DNA from: Burkholderia arboris
GTDB taxonomy: Bacteria > Pseudomonadota > Gammaproteobacteria > Burkholderiales > Burkholderiaceae
Assembly: GCF_902499125.1 (NCBI RefSeq)
Contig: NZ_CABVPX010000015.1
Coordinates: 1 to 64,000 of the forward strand
Direction of reading: 5' to 3'
DNA length: 64,000 bases
The notes below the pieces were generated by a model. That model saw only the letters and a program-made list of their open reading frames with translations, did not search any database and was not told the DNA's origin. Below, in pieces: positions 29,737 to 39,795 of the stretch; within the stretch, counting starts at the first letter, position 1; each line of letters opens with the position of its first letter. The position numbers were made by a program, and so were the translations under genes.

Positions 29737-29851
29737 CCCTGACCGGCAGCGTCGCACGGCGCGCCGGGCAATCCGATTCACCGGTGTGCGGCGGCTCCTT
29801 GCGGGCCGCCGTGCTGAATACGGCGCGCGACGCGCGCGAGAGACAACCCCG

Positions 29852-30298
29852 ATGCCACGTTTTGCCCGCCTTTTCGAAGCCGCTGCCGATACGCTGAACG
29901 CCTACTACCAGGCCGTCGCGGATGCCAATCTCGACGCGCTGCTGGCGTTGTGGATCGACGAGGATTTCGCCAGCTGCGTATGGGCGGACGGCGAGCATCT
30001 GCACGGCCTCGACCAGATTCGCAGCGGGCTCGCGAACCGGCTCGCCACGCGCCCCGTGACGATCGAGCCGCTCGACATCCGCGTGTACGACAGCCTCGGC
30101 ACGGTCGTCTATACGATCGCCGAAGCGCATCAGCAGGCCGACCTGACGGCCGAACCCGACATGGTTTTCGCGACGTACGTGATGATTCACGAACGCGGCG
30201 AATGGCGCATCGCGCACATCCACGCGAGCCCGATTCCCGAACAGGCGGCCGGGCAGTTCGCCGCCAAAATCCGTCATGGTCAGGGCCCGCTGCACTGA
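29852..30298 (+). CDS. SnoaL/NTF2-like fold protein
   Basis: A 148-residue single-domain protein starting MPRFARLFEAAADTLNAYY. Pattern DLDALLALW-like helix, GLDQIRSGLANRL and WRIAHIHASPIP fits the SnoaL/DUF4440 cone fold. No catalytic role can be read. Encoded between waaF and an alpha/beta hydrolase on the same strand, probably one transcript. Confidence 0.82.
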   Translation: MPRFARLFEAAADTLNAYYQAVADANLDALLALWIDEDFASCVWADGEHLHGLDQIRSGLANRLATRPVTIEPLDIRVYDSLGTVVYTIAEAHQQADLTAEPDMVFATYVMIHERGEWRIAHIHASPIPEQAAGQFAAKIRHGQGPLH

Positions 30299-30332
30299 CG
30301 AAAAGACGAAGCAACGCATACGCGGGGCGATC

Positions 30333-31370
30333 ATGAGTACGGCTTCTCCGCCCACCTCGCCGCTGACCGGGGCCCCGGCCCCAGACGACGACACACTGCG
30401 CTATCGCGCACCGCGCTGGCTACCGAACAGCCATGCGCAAACCATCGTGCCCGCGCTGTTCGCGCGGCGTCCGGTAGTCGCCTACCGGCGAGAGCGATGG
30501 GAAACCCCCGACCACGACTTCATCGATCTCGACTGGGTCGCGCATCTCGACAGTGCGGCGCCGGCGCCCGATGCGCCGCTGTTCGTGCTGTTCCACGGCC
30601 TCGAAGGCAGTTCCGGCTCGCACTACGCGCTCGAGATGATGGCCGCCGCGCGCGCGAAGGGCTGGCACGCCGTCGTACCGCACTTTCGCAGTTGCAGCGG
30701 CGAAATCAACCGCCAGCCGCGCTTCTACCATCTCGCCGACAGCGCCGAAGTCGACTGGATCCTGCGCCGGCTCGCCGCGCAGCATCGCGGGCCGCTCGTC
30801 GCGGCCGGCGTGTCGCTTGGCGGCAACGTGCTGCTGCGCTGGCTCGGCGAGCATCGCAGCGACACGTCGATCGTGCACGCCGCCGCCGCGATCTCGACGC
30901 CGATCGACGTCCATGCGGGCGGCCGCGCGCTGTCGCAGGGGTTCGCGATGGTCTACACGCGCAGCTTCCTGAAGACGCTCAAGCGCAAGGCGCTCGCGAA
31001 GCTCGACCAGTACCCGGGGCTGTTCGACCGCGAAGCGATGCTGCAGGCCGTGACGATGCGCGACTTCGACGAAGTCGTGACCGCGCCGCTGCATGGCTTC
31101 GCGGACGCCGACGACTACTGGACGAAGGCGACGACACGGCCGCTGCTGCCCGCAATCGACGTGCCGACGCTGATCCTCAACGCCCGCAACGACCCGTTCC
31201 TGCCCGAATCGGCGCTGCCCGGCCCGGCCGACGTGTCGCCGGCCGTCGAGCTTGACCAGCCGGCAGCCGGCGGGCACGCGGGATTCATGACCGGGCCGTT
31301 CCCCGGCCGCCTCGACTGGTTGTCGGCGCGGGTGTTCGGCTATTGCTCGAAATTCGTCGACCATGGATGA
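30333..31370 (+). CDS. YheT-family alpha/beta hydrolase
   Basis: A 345-residue hydrolase. RAPRWLPNSHAQTIVPALF at the N-terminus is the hallmark of the YheT/ABHD family; the nucleophile elbow is GVSLGGNVLL, and NARNDPFLPE plus AAGGHAGFM supply the acid and histidine. Substrate unknown (carboxylesterase-like). It overlaps the next gene by 8 nt. Confidence 0.92.
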   Translation: MSTASPPTSPLTGAPAPDDDTLRYRAPRWLPNSHAQTIVPALFARRPVVAYRRERWETPDHDFIDLDWVAHLDSAAPAPDAPLFVLFHGLEGSSGSHYALEMMAAARAKGWHAVVPHFRSCSGEINRQPRFYHLADSAEVDWILRRLAAQHRGPLVAAGVSLGGNVLLRWLGEHRSDTSIVHAAAAISTPIDVHAGGRALSQGFAMVYTRSFLKTLKRKALAKLDQYPGLFDREAMLQAVTMRDFDEVVTAPLHGFADADDYWTKATTRPLLPAIDVPTLILNARNDPFLPESALPGPADVSPAVELDQPAAGGHAGFMTGPFPGRLDWLSARVFGYCSKFVDHG

Positions 31371-31950
31371 CATCGTCAGGCAGGCGCTCGCCAAATGGCC
31401 GAACGTGCCGCATTGCACCGGCTGGCTGCTGCTCGACCGGCGCGGCGAATGGCGGCTGCGCGACGACGCGGCGCAGGCGGCCGGCGAACTCGGCTCGCCG
31501 ATCCGGCATGCGGCGCTGAACGCGTTCATCGGCCGCAACTACGAATGCGACGCGCAAGGCCAGTGGTTCTTCCAGAACGGGCCGCAGCGCGTGTACGTCG
31601 AGCTCGCGTATACGCCGTGGGTCGTGCGGCTCGCCGAGCGCGACGGACTGCTCACGCTCACCGACCAGACGGGCGCGTCGTTCGAACCGGACGAAGCCTG
31701 GCTCGACGATGGGGGTGGCGTACTGTTTCGTGCGGCCGGCACGCCGCCGCGCGTCGCGGCGCTGCACGATCACGATCTCGGGTTGTTCGCCGATCACGCG
31801 GATTTCGAGGCCGAGCCGCCCGTGCTGCGCTGGCGCGACGGCCACGCGTTGCCGCTTGGCCATATCACGTGCGCCGACGTGCCCGCACGGTTCGGCTACA
31901 TCGCCAGCCCGGCGCGCCACGCACGCGACGCGGCAGACAGCGGCAACTGA
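31363..31950 (+). CDS. Conserved hypothetical protein (DUF-type, Burkholderiales)
   Basis: A 195-residue soluble protein beginning MDDIVRQALAKWPNVPHCTGW. I recognise it as a conserved Burkholderiales protein of unknown function, but not its biochemistry. Features: many Trp residues, WFFQNGPQRVYVELAYTPW in the middle, and no signal or membrane helix. Overlaps the upstream hydrolase by 8 nt, so translation is probably coupled. Confidence 0.8.
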   Translation: MDDIVRQALAKWPNVPHCTGWLLLDRRGEWRLRDDAAQAAGELGSPIRHAALNAFIGRNYECDAQGQWFFQNGPQRVYVELAYTPWVVRLAERDGLLTLTDQTGASFEPDEAWLDDGGGVLFRAAGTPPRVAALHDHDLGLFADHADFEAEPPVLRWRDGHALPLGHITCADVPARFGYIASPARHARDAADSGN

Positions 31951-31989
31951 CCCGCCGCGGCACCGTCCGCGTGCGCCGCGCGACGGCCG

Positions 31990-33684
31990 CTACCCGCGGC
32001 CGTTCTTCTCGTCGTCGCGCTCTTCCTTGTAGCGCGCCTCGAATTCCAGCAGCCGCGCGCCGATGATCGACTGGTCGTAGAACGACACGTCCTTCGCGTC
32101 GCGCGCTTCCTTCAGTTGCCGGATCGCCGACGGCCACGCGCCGTCAAGCGCGAGTTTCTCCGCGAGCGCACGGCGCCGCGCAAGCACGTCGCCCTTGCCG
32201 TCGCTCGACTTCGCGAGGTAATCCCACCAGTCCGGCTGCTCGGGATCGGCCTTCGCCTGCGCGCGGGCAAGCGTCTGCGCTTCGGCGAAGCGGCGCGCGG
32301 CAATCAGTGCCTGCAGATGCGCGACGATCGCCGCGTGCGACGCCGGCCAGCGCCGCTGCGCGAGCGCCGAGAGCCTGACTGCGTCGTCGGTCCGGCCCGC
32401 GCGGCGCGCCATGTCGGCGGCCAGCACGTCGAGGCTCGGCGAACTCGTTTCCGGATCGTCCTCGCGCCGCTCGCGCGCATCGAACGCGGCGCGGGCCGAC
32501 GTGAGCGCCTTGCCGGCCGCGTCGTATTCGGCGAGCAGCACGTTCGCGAGCGCGATGCCGTACCAGTTCGCCGCGACGTTCGGCGCCGTGCGATCGTCGA
32601 TCTCGAGCTGCATCCGGCGCGCCTCGGCCGAGATGTCGGTCGGCGCCCGGTTCTGCAGGATGCGCAGCCGTGCCCGCACGAACCCGTATTCGGCCGACTG
32701 GCGCGGCTGCCGGTACGGCGCGCGGCGCGCGCGATCCTCCATGTCGGCGATCCGCTCGCCGGTCAGCGGATGCGTGCGCGCATAGGCCGGGACGCCCGCG
32801 TCGCCCATCGACGCGCGGTCGAGCCGCTCGAAGAAGCCCGGCATCCCGTACGGATCGTAGCCCGCCCCCGCGAGCAGCTGGAAGCCGACGCGATCGGCTT
32901 CGCGCTCGGCCGAACGCGAGAAGCGCAGCTGGTTGTCGACCGCGTATGCCTGTCCGCCCACCGCAATGGCACTGCCGAGATCGCCGCTGCGCGCGAGCAC
33001 ACCGGCCAGCACGCCGAGCAGCATCGTCGCGAGCGCCGTGTAGCCGGTCTTCTCGCTCGCGCCGATCATCCGCGCGATATGCCGCTGCAGCACGTGGCCC
33101 ATCTCGTGGCCGACCACCGACGCAAGCTCCGACTCCGTCTGCGTCGTGACGACGAGCCCGCTGTTGATCCCGATGAAGCCGCCCGGCATCGAGAACGCGT
33201 TGATCTGCGGATCGCGCACCGGAAACAGGTCGAAATCCGGCGCGTAGCCGCCGATGAAGCGCGCCGCCGCCGCGGCCGCGAGCCGCGCCGCCATCGCGTT
33301 CAGGTAGTCGCGCACGAGCCAGTCGTCGAGATAATCGGGATCGCGCCGCACTTCGCGCATCACGCGCTCGCCGAGCCGGCGCTCGGCCCGCGGCGTCAGC
33401 GAACCGCCGGAGCCGTCGCCGAGGTCGGGCAGTTCCAGCGCACGCAGCGGCGCGCGCAGGCTCGCGACCGGCGCCGATGCGCCAACGGCGCCCGAGAACC
33501 GGCTCTCCGCGCCGCCGTACGTACCGAACACGCCAGTCGCGATGCCGGACGGCACGGTGGAAATCGACGTCGAGCCGCCGGCCGCCGGCTCGAGCGGTGG
33601 CGCGGACGCGCTCTGCGCATGGCCGCCCGGCGGCAGCGCGAGCGCCGCCGACAGCGACACGGCAAGCAACTGTTTCACACGCAT
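31990..33684 (-). CDS. M48-family zinc metalloprotease with TPR region (BepA-like)
   Basis: A 564-residue periplasmic protease. Signal MRVKQLLAVSLSAALALPPG. The zinc motif HEMGH is at 193-197, preceded by FSMPGGFIGINSGL; the third ligand region follows in READRVGFQLL. The C-terminal half consists of helical repeats (TPR-like) around LLAEYDAAGKALTSARAAF. E. coli BepA, the nearest known type, aids or degrades outer membrane assembly intermediates such as LptD. Somewhat longer than BepA because of a linker after the signal. Confidence 0.92.
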   Translation of the reverse strand: MRVKQLLAVSLSAALALPPGGHAQSASAPPLEPAAGGSTSISTVPSGIATGVFGTYGGAESRFSGAVGASAPVASLRAPLRALELPDLGDGSGGSLTPRAERRLGERVMREVRRDPDYLDDWLVRDYLNAMAARLAAAAAARFIGGYAPDFDLFPVRDPQINAFSMPGGFIGINSGLVVTTQTESELASVVGHEMGHVLQRHIARMIGASEKTGYTALATMLLGVLAGVLARSGDLGSAIAVGGQAYAVDNQLRFSRSAEREADRVGFQLLAGAGYDPYGMPGFFERLDRASMGDAGVPAYARTHPLTGERIADMEDRARRAPYRQPRQSAEYGFVRARLRILQNRAPTDISAEARRMQLEIDDRTAPNVAANWYGIALANVLLAEYDAAGKALTSARAAFDARERREDDPETSSPSLDVLAADMARRAGRTDDAVRLSALAQRRWPASHAAIVAHLQALIAARRFAEAQTLARAQAKADPEQPDWWDYLAKSSDGKGDVLARRRALAEKLALDGAWPSAIRQLKEARDAKDVSFYDQSIIGARLLEFEARYKEERDDEKNGRG

Positions 33685-33954
33685 GGCAGGATGAAAACGA
33701 CGCCGTCCCGCGCGAGCGGCGCGCATCGCGGCGTTTGGTCTGAATATTCGGGCCATTGTACCGGCGCCGCGGCGACTGTCCCGTGCCGCGCGCGCGTCAT
33801 CTGCGCCCCCGGGGACGCGAATGCCGCTGCTATGATAGGCGCCCGTTGAGACGCTGGATTGGTTCGTGGCGCCGGTATGGGACTCGGCACCCCGGCCGAT
33901 CGCGACGCAGGATCGAGGGACGTGCGCGCGCACTCCGCTCCACTAGAGGAAGAC

Positions 33955-34443
33955 ATGTCAGGACTTACCCATTTCGATGCCGCCGGCCATGCGCACATGG
34001 TCGACGTCGGCGACAAGCAGGAAACCCGTCGCATCGCGATCGCGCGCGGCACGATCCGGATGCTGCCGGCCACGTTCGCATTGATCCGCGACGGCAAGGC
34101 CAAGAAAGGCGACGTGCTCGGCGTCGCGCGCATCGCGGCGATCCAGGGCGCCAAGCGCACGGCCGATCTCATTCCGCTGTGCCACCCGCTCGCGCTGACG
34201 CGCGTGGCCGTCGAGTTCGAACTCGACGACGCGTTGCCGGGCGTCCACTGCGTCGTGCAGGTCGAGACGTTCGGCCGGACCGGTGTCGAGATGGAAGCGC
34301 TGACGGCCGTGCAGGTCGGGTTGCTGACCGTCTACGACATGTGCAAGGCCGTCGATCGCGGGATGGTGATCACCGACGTGAGCGTGCGGGAAAAGCGCGG
34401 CGGGAAGTCGGGAGACTGGAAGGCGGAAGACGTCGCAGGATGA
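33955..34443 (+). CDS. moaC: Cyclic pyranopterin monophosphate synthase
   Basis: A 162-residue enzyme of molybdenum cofactor synthesis, working after MoaA. MoaC motifs: [43 protein letters not shown], and [29 protein letters not shown] precedes the ATG. No other moa genes lie in the window. Divergent from the M48 protease. Confidence 0.97.
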   Translation: MSGLTHFDAAGHAHMVDVGDKQETRRIAIARGTIRMLPATFALIRDGKAKKGDVLGVARIAAIQGAKRTADLIPLCHPLALTRVAVEFELDDALPGVHCVVQVETFGRTGVEMEALTAVQVGLLTVYDMCKAVDRGMVITDVSVREKRGGKSGDWKAEDVAG

Positions 34444-34553
34444 TCGCGCGCTTCACCGGGAATCATCGGACGTAACGACGCCGCGTTCGAACGACGGACG
34501 CCCCGAAAAGCCCATCCATACAACGAATGAATCGCTGACCTGCGCCGCGCGCG

Positions 34554-34904
34554 TCACTGGCTGCGTTGCGGTTCGAATACGAACGGCTGGGTCAGCAGGA
34601 ACGGATTCGCGGTCGCGCCCGTCTGCACGCAGCTTGCGTGCGTCATCGCTTCGACGGCCGCACGGTCGGCTGCCGCATTGCGGCTGCTGGTCGTCACGGT
34701 GACGTTCTGCGCTTCGCCGGAGGTCGTCATCAGCGCGCGCACAAGCACGGTCGCCGGCCGCGTGAGCGGCTTCGCGGTGTCCGGATAGACGGCGCGCGGA
34801 ATGTGGCAGGTGAGCTTGCTTTCCTGCGACGACGACAGCATCGCGCAGCCGGAAAACAGCATCGCGACGGCGGGCAGGATCAGGTAGGTCGAGCGAATGG
34901 CCAT
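34554..34904 (-). CDS. Small lipoprotein with TonB C-terminal-like fold
   Basis: A 116-residue lipoprotein: signal MAIRSTYLILPAVAML, lipobox FSGC with Cys20. The mature sequence (HIPRAVYPDTAKPLTRPATV, MTTSGEAQNVTVTTSS) follows the TonB C-terminal domain pattern, but there is no proline-rich spacer or membrane anchor, so it is not a functional TonB. Two further cysteines may form a disulfide. Role unknown. Confidence 0.78.
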   Translation of the reverse strand: MAIRSTYLILPAVAMLFSGCAMLSSSQESKLTCHIPRAVYPDTAKPLTRPATVLVRALMTTSGEAQNVTVTTSSRNAAADRAAVEAMTHASCVQTGATANPFLLTQPFVFEPQRSQ

Positions 34905-35359
34905 GGTCGAATATCGTTCTTCAGCACTGTTCTGGACGCACGCGCCACGCACCGGAAGCCCTCCCCCGGCCGCATGGCATGTGTCGCACTGCGCCGCGGC
35001 CATCGGACCGGCGCCCCGTTACGGCCGCACGGCCGATCAATGTTCGGCCGCGATCCTGCCCGGTGGACTTCCCGGATAGCCAGGAAGCCTTCCCTGTTCG
35101 CGCCGGCTACGCCCCCGCGCAGACTGGCACGCGAGCGCTTTCGCGCATTGTGCACGCGCCGCCCGGTCAGCGGCGGCGATTTGACAATGATTGACGCGAA
35201 TCACCGCCCATTCGACCGGAATCCTTCAATCCGCGAGGTAATCGATACCCGACCGGATTCGCACGGTGCGCGCCGGGCCGCCCTGCCCGGCGTCGGCTTC
35301 CCGTTCACCGCGGCGCGACGACCGCCGGCATTCCCCGTTCCGGCGAGCGCCATCGCACA
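34905..35359. other. 455 bp intergenic region without a recognisable gene
   Basis: Lies between the small lipoprotein gene and the pglL stop. Reading frames across it are the ends of shadow ORFs and lack family features. No clear terminator or operator was seen. Confidence 0.5.
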
Positions 35360-37138
35360 TCAATCCGAATCGTCGTCGTCAGAGTCGTCGGCGGCCTCGG
35401 CCGGCACTTCCCCGTACTTCGCGACGACAGCCGCCCTGAACGTCTTCAGCGCCGGTTGCTGGTCGCACAGCTTGTACAGCAGCGCCAGTTGCTGCGGCCA
35501 GTCCTTCAATTCCTTCGCAAACACATGCAGGCGCGCGACGGTATCGAGCGCATCGGCTTCGCGCCCGGCCAGCGCCTGCAGCACCGCATAGCGGCGCAGC
35601 ACCGTCTCGCCGGGCAGCAGCGCGATCGCGCGCTCATGCGCGGCGAGCTTGGCCGGCAAATCGTCCGGCGAAATCGTGAGCAGCGTCGCCGCACCGTACT
35701 CGCCCCACGCGCCGAACAGCAGCGACGGCGCATCGCGGTACTGCGCGGCCGGATCGCTGCCGTAATAGAGCACTTCCGCGCGCTGGTAGTCGCGCAGCAC
35801 GGGCACGGCCGCCAGCACGCCGCCGAACGACAGCACCGCGAACAGCCCGAATGCCGCGCGGCCCGGCAGGATGCGCAGCGGCTTCACGTCGAGCAGCCCG
35901 ATCACGAACATCGCGGGCAGCAGGAAGAACATGTACTGCTGCGGATACTCGACCAGCGCATGCATCAGCAGGATGCCGATCAGCGCGAAGCCGAACACGC
36001 GCATGCTCGACTGCGGCGCGCGCACCGCGCGCACGAACCACGTCACGAGCGTGACGACGAGCACACCAAGACCGACGAGACCGGATTTCGCGAGCAGGTC
36101 GATGAAGATGTCGTGCGAGTTGTTCGCGATCTCGACGCCGCCGAGCGCGCGCACGAGCGCAAACTGGTGCGACGGGAATTCACCCCAGCCGACCCCGAGC
36201 AGCGGATGCTCGCGGAACATCGCGAGCCCGTACTTCCACAACGCGAGGCGCGGCGCGATCTGCCCCGCGTCGCGCATCCGGTCGGCCGCCGACTCGGCGA
36301 GATTCAGGTGATAGTGCACGTTGGCCCAGCGCACCGCGACGTTCACCGCGATGAATGCGACCGCGAGCACGACCGGTATCAGCCATGCACGTGCATTGCC
36401 CTGCGCGCGACGCGATTCGACCCACGCCATCCAGAAGCCCGCGACGACCATCACCGCAACTTGCAGCCACGGCCCGCGCGACACCGTCAGCGCGAGACCG
36501 ACCGACAGCACGAGCGACAGCACGAACCACGCCCATACCGCGAGCCGGCGCGTCTGCACCAGGTACAGCGCGCCCGCGAGCGCGAACGCGATATAGCTGG
36601 CCAGATGGTTCGCCTGCGCCATGTTGCCGTATGGACGGCGGTCGACCGCGACGTTGTACACCACGACGAACGGCGAGACGGCCGACTCGAGGTGGAACAA
36701 CTGCACGAACTGGGTGCCGACTGCGAACACACCGCCGACGAGCAGCGCACCGGCCATCATCCGCGACACGGCTTCCGCCATCCCGTCGCGCGCGAGCGCA
36801 TAGCCGGCCTGCATCGCGACCAGCGCGGCCGCGAGGTAGCCGACCGCCAGCCAGTTCATCGACGGCACCTTGAGCGGGATCAGCACGGTCTGCGCGATCA
36901 GCACCGCGGCAAACCCGAGCGGCACGACGAACGCGGCCGGCGCAGCGAACGGCTGGGCCTGGCGGTTGCTGCGGGTAAGCAGCACAACCGACAGCCCCAC
37001 CAGCAAATACAGCACCAGCGCGGAAAACTCGGAATAGAAGGTCGGGATCGGATACGTGTGATTCGTGATCGCGTACGGCACGATCAGGGCGACAGCCAGC
37101 GCAACGAGCGACAACGAACGGGAAAAAGTAGAAGGCAT
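35360..37138 (-). CDS. pglL: PglL-type O-oligosaccharyltransferase (Wzy/WaaL superfamily)
   Basis: A 592-residue inner membrane protein with about a dozen helices. The Wzy_C/PglL signature is present: NRRPYGNMAQ-like VDRRPYGNMAQANHLASY, the periplasmic loop FREHPLLGVGWGEFPSHQF, and NNSHDIFIDLLAKSGLVG with the conserved His. These enzymes move lipid-linked glycan to Ser/Thr of exported proteins. The soluble C-terminal domain ends in an acidic tail (ADDSDDDDSD). Encoded 153 bp downstream of a pilin-like gene, the arrangement seen for other pilin glycosyltransferases. Confidence 0.9.
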   Translation of the reverse strand: MPSTFSRSLSLVALAVALIVPYAITNHTYPIPTFYSEFSALVLYLLVGLSVVLLTRSNRQAQPFAAPAAFVVPLGFAAVLIAQTVLIPLKVPSMNWLAVGYLAAALVAMQAGYALARDGMAEAVSRMMAGALLVGGVFAVGTQFVQLFHLESAVSPFVVVYNVAVDRRPYGNMAQANHLASYIAFALAGALYLVQTRRLAVWAWFVLSLVLSVGLALTVSRGPWLQVAVMVVAGFWMAWVESRRAQGNARAWLIPVVLAVAFIAVNVAVRWANVHYHLNLAESAADRMRDAGQIAPRLALWKYGLAMFREHPLLGVGWGEFPSHQFALVRALGGVEIANNSHDIFIDLLAKSGLVGLGVLVVTLVTWFVRAVRAPQSSMRVFGFALIGILLMHALVEYPQQYMFFLLPAMFVIGLLDVKPLRILPGRAAFGLFAVLSFGGVLAAVPVLRDYQRAEVLYYGSDPAAQYRDAPSLLFGAWGEYGAATLLTISPDDLPAKLAAHERAIALLPGETVLRRYAVLQALAGREADALDTVARLHVFAKELKDWPQQLALLYKLCDQQPALKTFRAAVVAKYGEVPAEAADDSDDDDSD

Positions 37139-37291
37139 GAGCGAACCGGATGTCAGCAACCGGCGCACTATACAAAACTTTCCCCCCTCTGTGCGGGGCC
37201 ATCGCGCCACGACCCGGCGCGGGGTGGCGGCCCCCGCCGGCCGAAGCGGCGGCCGGCACCTCGCACGCACCGCCGCCGCCTCCTTCCCGCG

Positions 37292-37888
37292 CTACGCGCG
37301 GCACTCCGCAGGCGCATATTTCGCGGGCAGCGTCGCGGCATCTCCCGGCAACGGCCCGGCTCCCGGCGCCGGCAGCGACGACGCGTCCTTGCCGGCCGCG
37401 AAGCACTCCCACGCGATCGCGCCGGCCTGTATCGCCCCCTTTTTAAGCGGCACACGCGCGGTAGGCGCGTCGACCTTGTCGGGCGCGGACGGCACGAGCA
37501 CCAGCGTATTCGTGCCGGCCGCGGCGACGCGGGTGGTGAACGCGACGGTGATCTGGCCGGTAGCGGCGTCGATCGCAACGGATTCGACGTTGCGGGTCGC
37601 GGCAGGCGGGCTGTAGCCGCCGTCGAGGCTCGCACCGCTCGCCGCGTTGTCGGCGACCGCGAGCCGCGCAGACGACGCGAGCGCGAGTCCCTCGCCGACG
37701 CGCGAACGCGCGAGGTAATCCTGGTACGCGGGAATCGCATAGGCGGCGACAACGCCGACGATCGCCAGCACGATCATCAATTCGATCAGCGTGAAGCCGG
37801 CCAGCCGCCAGCGCGGCACGGGCCGGTTCGCGCGCCGCAGATCGGCGGCAACGCGACGGAACAGGGAAACGGAAAAGGCTTCGAACAT
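37292..37888 (-). CDS. Type IV pilin-like protein with unusually long leader
   Basis: A 198-residue prepilin. Residues 31-60 carry the class III signal: Gly31 before Phe32, TLIELM with Glu36 (the E5 of mature pilin), and the hydrophobic helix [19 protein letters not shown]. The leader before the cleavage site is 31 residues, against 6-10 in most type IVa pilins; GGAG six bases before the ATG supports this start. The C-terminal region holds two cysteines (WECFAAGKD and PAECRA) that would form the D-loop disulfide. Downstream on the same strand is pglL. Confidence 0.88.
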   Translation of the reverse strand: MFEAFSVSLFRRVAADLRRANRPVPRWRLAGFTLIELMIVLAIVGVVAAYAIPAYQDYLARSRVGEGLALASSARLAVADNAASGASLDGGYSPPAATRNVESVAIDAATGQITVAFTTRVAAAGTNTLVLVPSAPDKVDAPTARVPLKKGAIQAGAIAWECFAAGKDASSLPAPGAGPLPGDAATLPAKYAPAECRA

Positions 37889-37903
37889 GGCAGGCTCCGG
37901 AAA

Positions 37904-37935
37904 CGAAAAACGCCTGCCGATCAAGGCAGGCGTTT
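37904..37935 (-). terminator. Rho-independent terminator after the TerC-family gene
   Basis: An 11 bp perfect stem (AAACGCCTGCC, 37908-37918 with 37925-37935), a 6-base loop, and a T-run on the minus strand. It separates the terC-like gene from the pilin gene. Confidence 0.88.
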
Positions 37936-37983
37936 CGATCGTAGCCAGCGGGCCGCGAAACCGGCAGTCGGCCGGACGGCCAG

Positions 37984-38688
37984 TCAGTGTGTGCGCGGCG
38001 CGCCGTGGCGCTTCTTGAGTGCGAAGCCGATCGCCACGACGAACAGCGCGCCGGCGATGCTCGCACCGTAGAGCACCTGCGGCGTATCGAGCACCGGCCA
38101 GCGGTCGCCGACCGGGTCGTTCACGATCAACCCGCCCGCGATCCAGCCGAGCAGCCCGGCGCCGAACGCCACGACGATCGGGAAGCGGTCGAGCAGCTTC
38201 AGCACGAGCGTGCTGCCCCACACGATGATCGGCACGCTGACGACGAGCCCGAATATCACGAGCGCGATCCGGTGCGACGGATCGGCCTGTTCGGCCGCGC
38301 CGGCGATCGCGATCACGTTGTCGAGGCTCATCACCGCATCGGCGATCACGATCGTCTTCACGGCATCCCACAGCCGGCTGGCTGGCTTGATGTCGTCGTG
38401 CGCGTCGCCGGCCGGCGCCATCAGCTTGATGCCGATCCACAATAGCAGCAGCCCGCCGCCGAGCTTCAGGAACGGTACGTCGAGCAGCGCGACCGCGAAC
38501 GCGATCAGCGCGACACGCAGCAGGATCGCCCCCGCGGTGCCCCAGATGACGCCGCGCAACCGCTGGTTCGCCGGCAGGTTGCGGCAGGCGAGCGCGATCA
38601 CGACCGCGTTGTCGCCGCCGAGCAGGATATCGATGACGACGATCTGGAGAACGGCGCCCCAATGCAGCGATGTCAGGAATTCGAGCAT
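37984..38688 (-). CDS. TerC-family integral membrane protein (YjbE type)
   Basis: A 234-residue protein with about seven helices. The TerC acidic motifs are visible: [15 protein letters not shown] near the N-terminus and [15 protein letters not shown] in the middle. Relatives include manganese exporters that load exported metalloenzymes; tellurite resistance itself is not implied. The stretch upstream of the start does not look like a yybP-ykoY riboswitch. Confidence 0.92.
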   Translation of the reverse strand: MLEFLTSLHWGAVLQIVVIDILLGGDNAVVIALACRNLPANQRLRGVIWGTAGAILLRVALIAFAVALLDVPFLKLGGGLLLLWIGIKLMAPAGDAHDDIKPASRLWDAVKTIVIADAVMSLDNVIAIAGAAEQADPSHRIALVIFGLVVSVPIIVWGSTLVLKLLDRFPIVVAFGAGLLGWIAGGLIVNDPVGDRWPVLDTPQVLYGASIAGALFVVAIGFALKKRHGAPRTH

Positions 38689-38791
38689 GGCGGTGAGGAC
38701 AGGACAGCGGCCGCCTCGCAGGCGGCCCGGTTCATCGCCGGCACATGCGCGATGCATGCCCGGTGCTTACGAATTCATTGCGCGAGCATAA

Positions 38792-38820
38792 CAAAAAACG
38801 CCGGCAAAGCCGGCGTTTTC
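38792..38820 (-). terminator. Rho-independent terminator after sucD
   Basis: Stem AAAACGCCGG with CCGGCGTTTT around a CAAAG loop, followed by a T-run on the minus strand, 25 nt beyond the sucD stop. Confidence 0.92.
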
Positions 38821-38844
38821 TGCAGGACGAACCCAAGGGAAATA

Positions 38845-39726
38845 TTACAGCGCCTTCTTCAGCAGACGGCCCATTTCCGACGGGTTGCGCGTGACGGTGA
38901 TGCCGCACGCTTCCATGATTTCCAGCTTCGCTTCGGCCGTATCCGCACCGCCCGAGATCAGCGCGCCGGCGTGGCCCATGCGCTTGCCCGGAGGCGCCGT
39001 GACGCCCGCGATGAAGCCGACGACCGGCTTCTTCATGTTGTCCTTGATCCACTCTGCCGCATTGGCTTCGTCCGGACCACCGATTTCGCCGATCATCACG
39101 ACCGCATCCGTATCCGGATCGTCGTTGAACATCTTCATCACGTCGATGTGCTTCAGACCGTTGATCGGGTCGCCGCCGATACCGACTGCCGACGACTGGC
39201 CGAGGCCGAGTGCCGTCAGCTGCGCAACGGCTTCATACGTCAGCGTGCCCGAACGCGACACGACGCCGATGCGGCCCTTGCGGTGGATGTGACCCGGCAT
39301 GATGCCGATCTTCAGTTCGTCCGGCGTGATCGTGCCCGGGCAGTTCGGCCCGAGCAGCAGCGTCTTGCGGCCTTCGCGACGCATGCGGTCCTTCACTTCG
39401 ATCATGTCGCGGACGGGGATGCCTTCCGTGATACAGATCGCGAGATCCAGATCGGCTTCGACCGCTTCCCAGATCGCAGCCGCTGCGCCTGCCGGCGGAA
39501 CGTAGATGACCGACACGGTCGCGCCGGTTTCTGCCTTCGCTTCCTTGACGCTTGCGTAGATCGGAATGCCTTCGAAATCTTCGCCGGCCTTCTTCGGGTT
39601 CACGCCCGCGACGAATGCTTCGCGGCCGTTTGCATATTCACGGCAGGCGCGCGTATGGAACTGACCGGTTTTGCCGGTAATGCCCTGCGTGATGACCTTC
39701 GTGTCCTTGTTGATCAGAATCGACAT
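38845..39726 (-). CDS. sucD: Succinyl-CoA synthetase alpha subunit
   Basis: A 293-residue subunit that binds CoA and carries the phosphohistidine. Motifs: TQGITGKTGQFHT, VNPKKAGEDFEG, LLGPNCPGTITP and GHAGALISGG, which holds the active-site His. Works with SucC in the citric acid cycle to make ATP from succinyl-CoA. 69 bp downstream of sucC, same strand. Confidence 0.97.
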   Translation of the reverse strand: MSILINKDTKVITQGITGKTGQFHTRACREYANGREAFVAGVNPKKAGEDFEGIPIYASVKEAKAETGATVSVIYVPPAGAAAAIWEAVEADLDLAICITEGIPVRDMIEVKDRMRREGRKTLLLGPNCPGTITPDELKIGIMPGHIHRKGRIGVVSRSGTLTYEAVAQLTALGLGQSSAVGIGGDPINGLKHIDVMKMFNDDPDTDAVVMIGEIGGPDEANAAEWIKDNMKKPVVGFIAGVTAPPGKRMGHAGALISGGADTAEAKLEIMEACGITVTRNPSEMGRLLKKAL

Positions 39727-39795
39727 GTATTTTGACCTCTGTTCGATTGGCGTCGCGTGCAAACCGCGCCGCCATGCGTGTTCATTAGCGCGCGC

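Noticed and set aside
38689..38790. yybP-ykoY manganese riboswitch before the TerC gene
   Set aside because: The leader lacks the conserved loop sequences; only the sucD terminator hairpin is seen.
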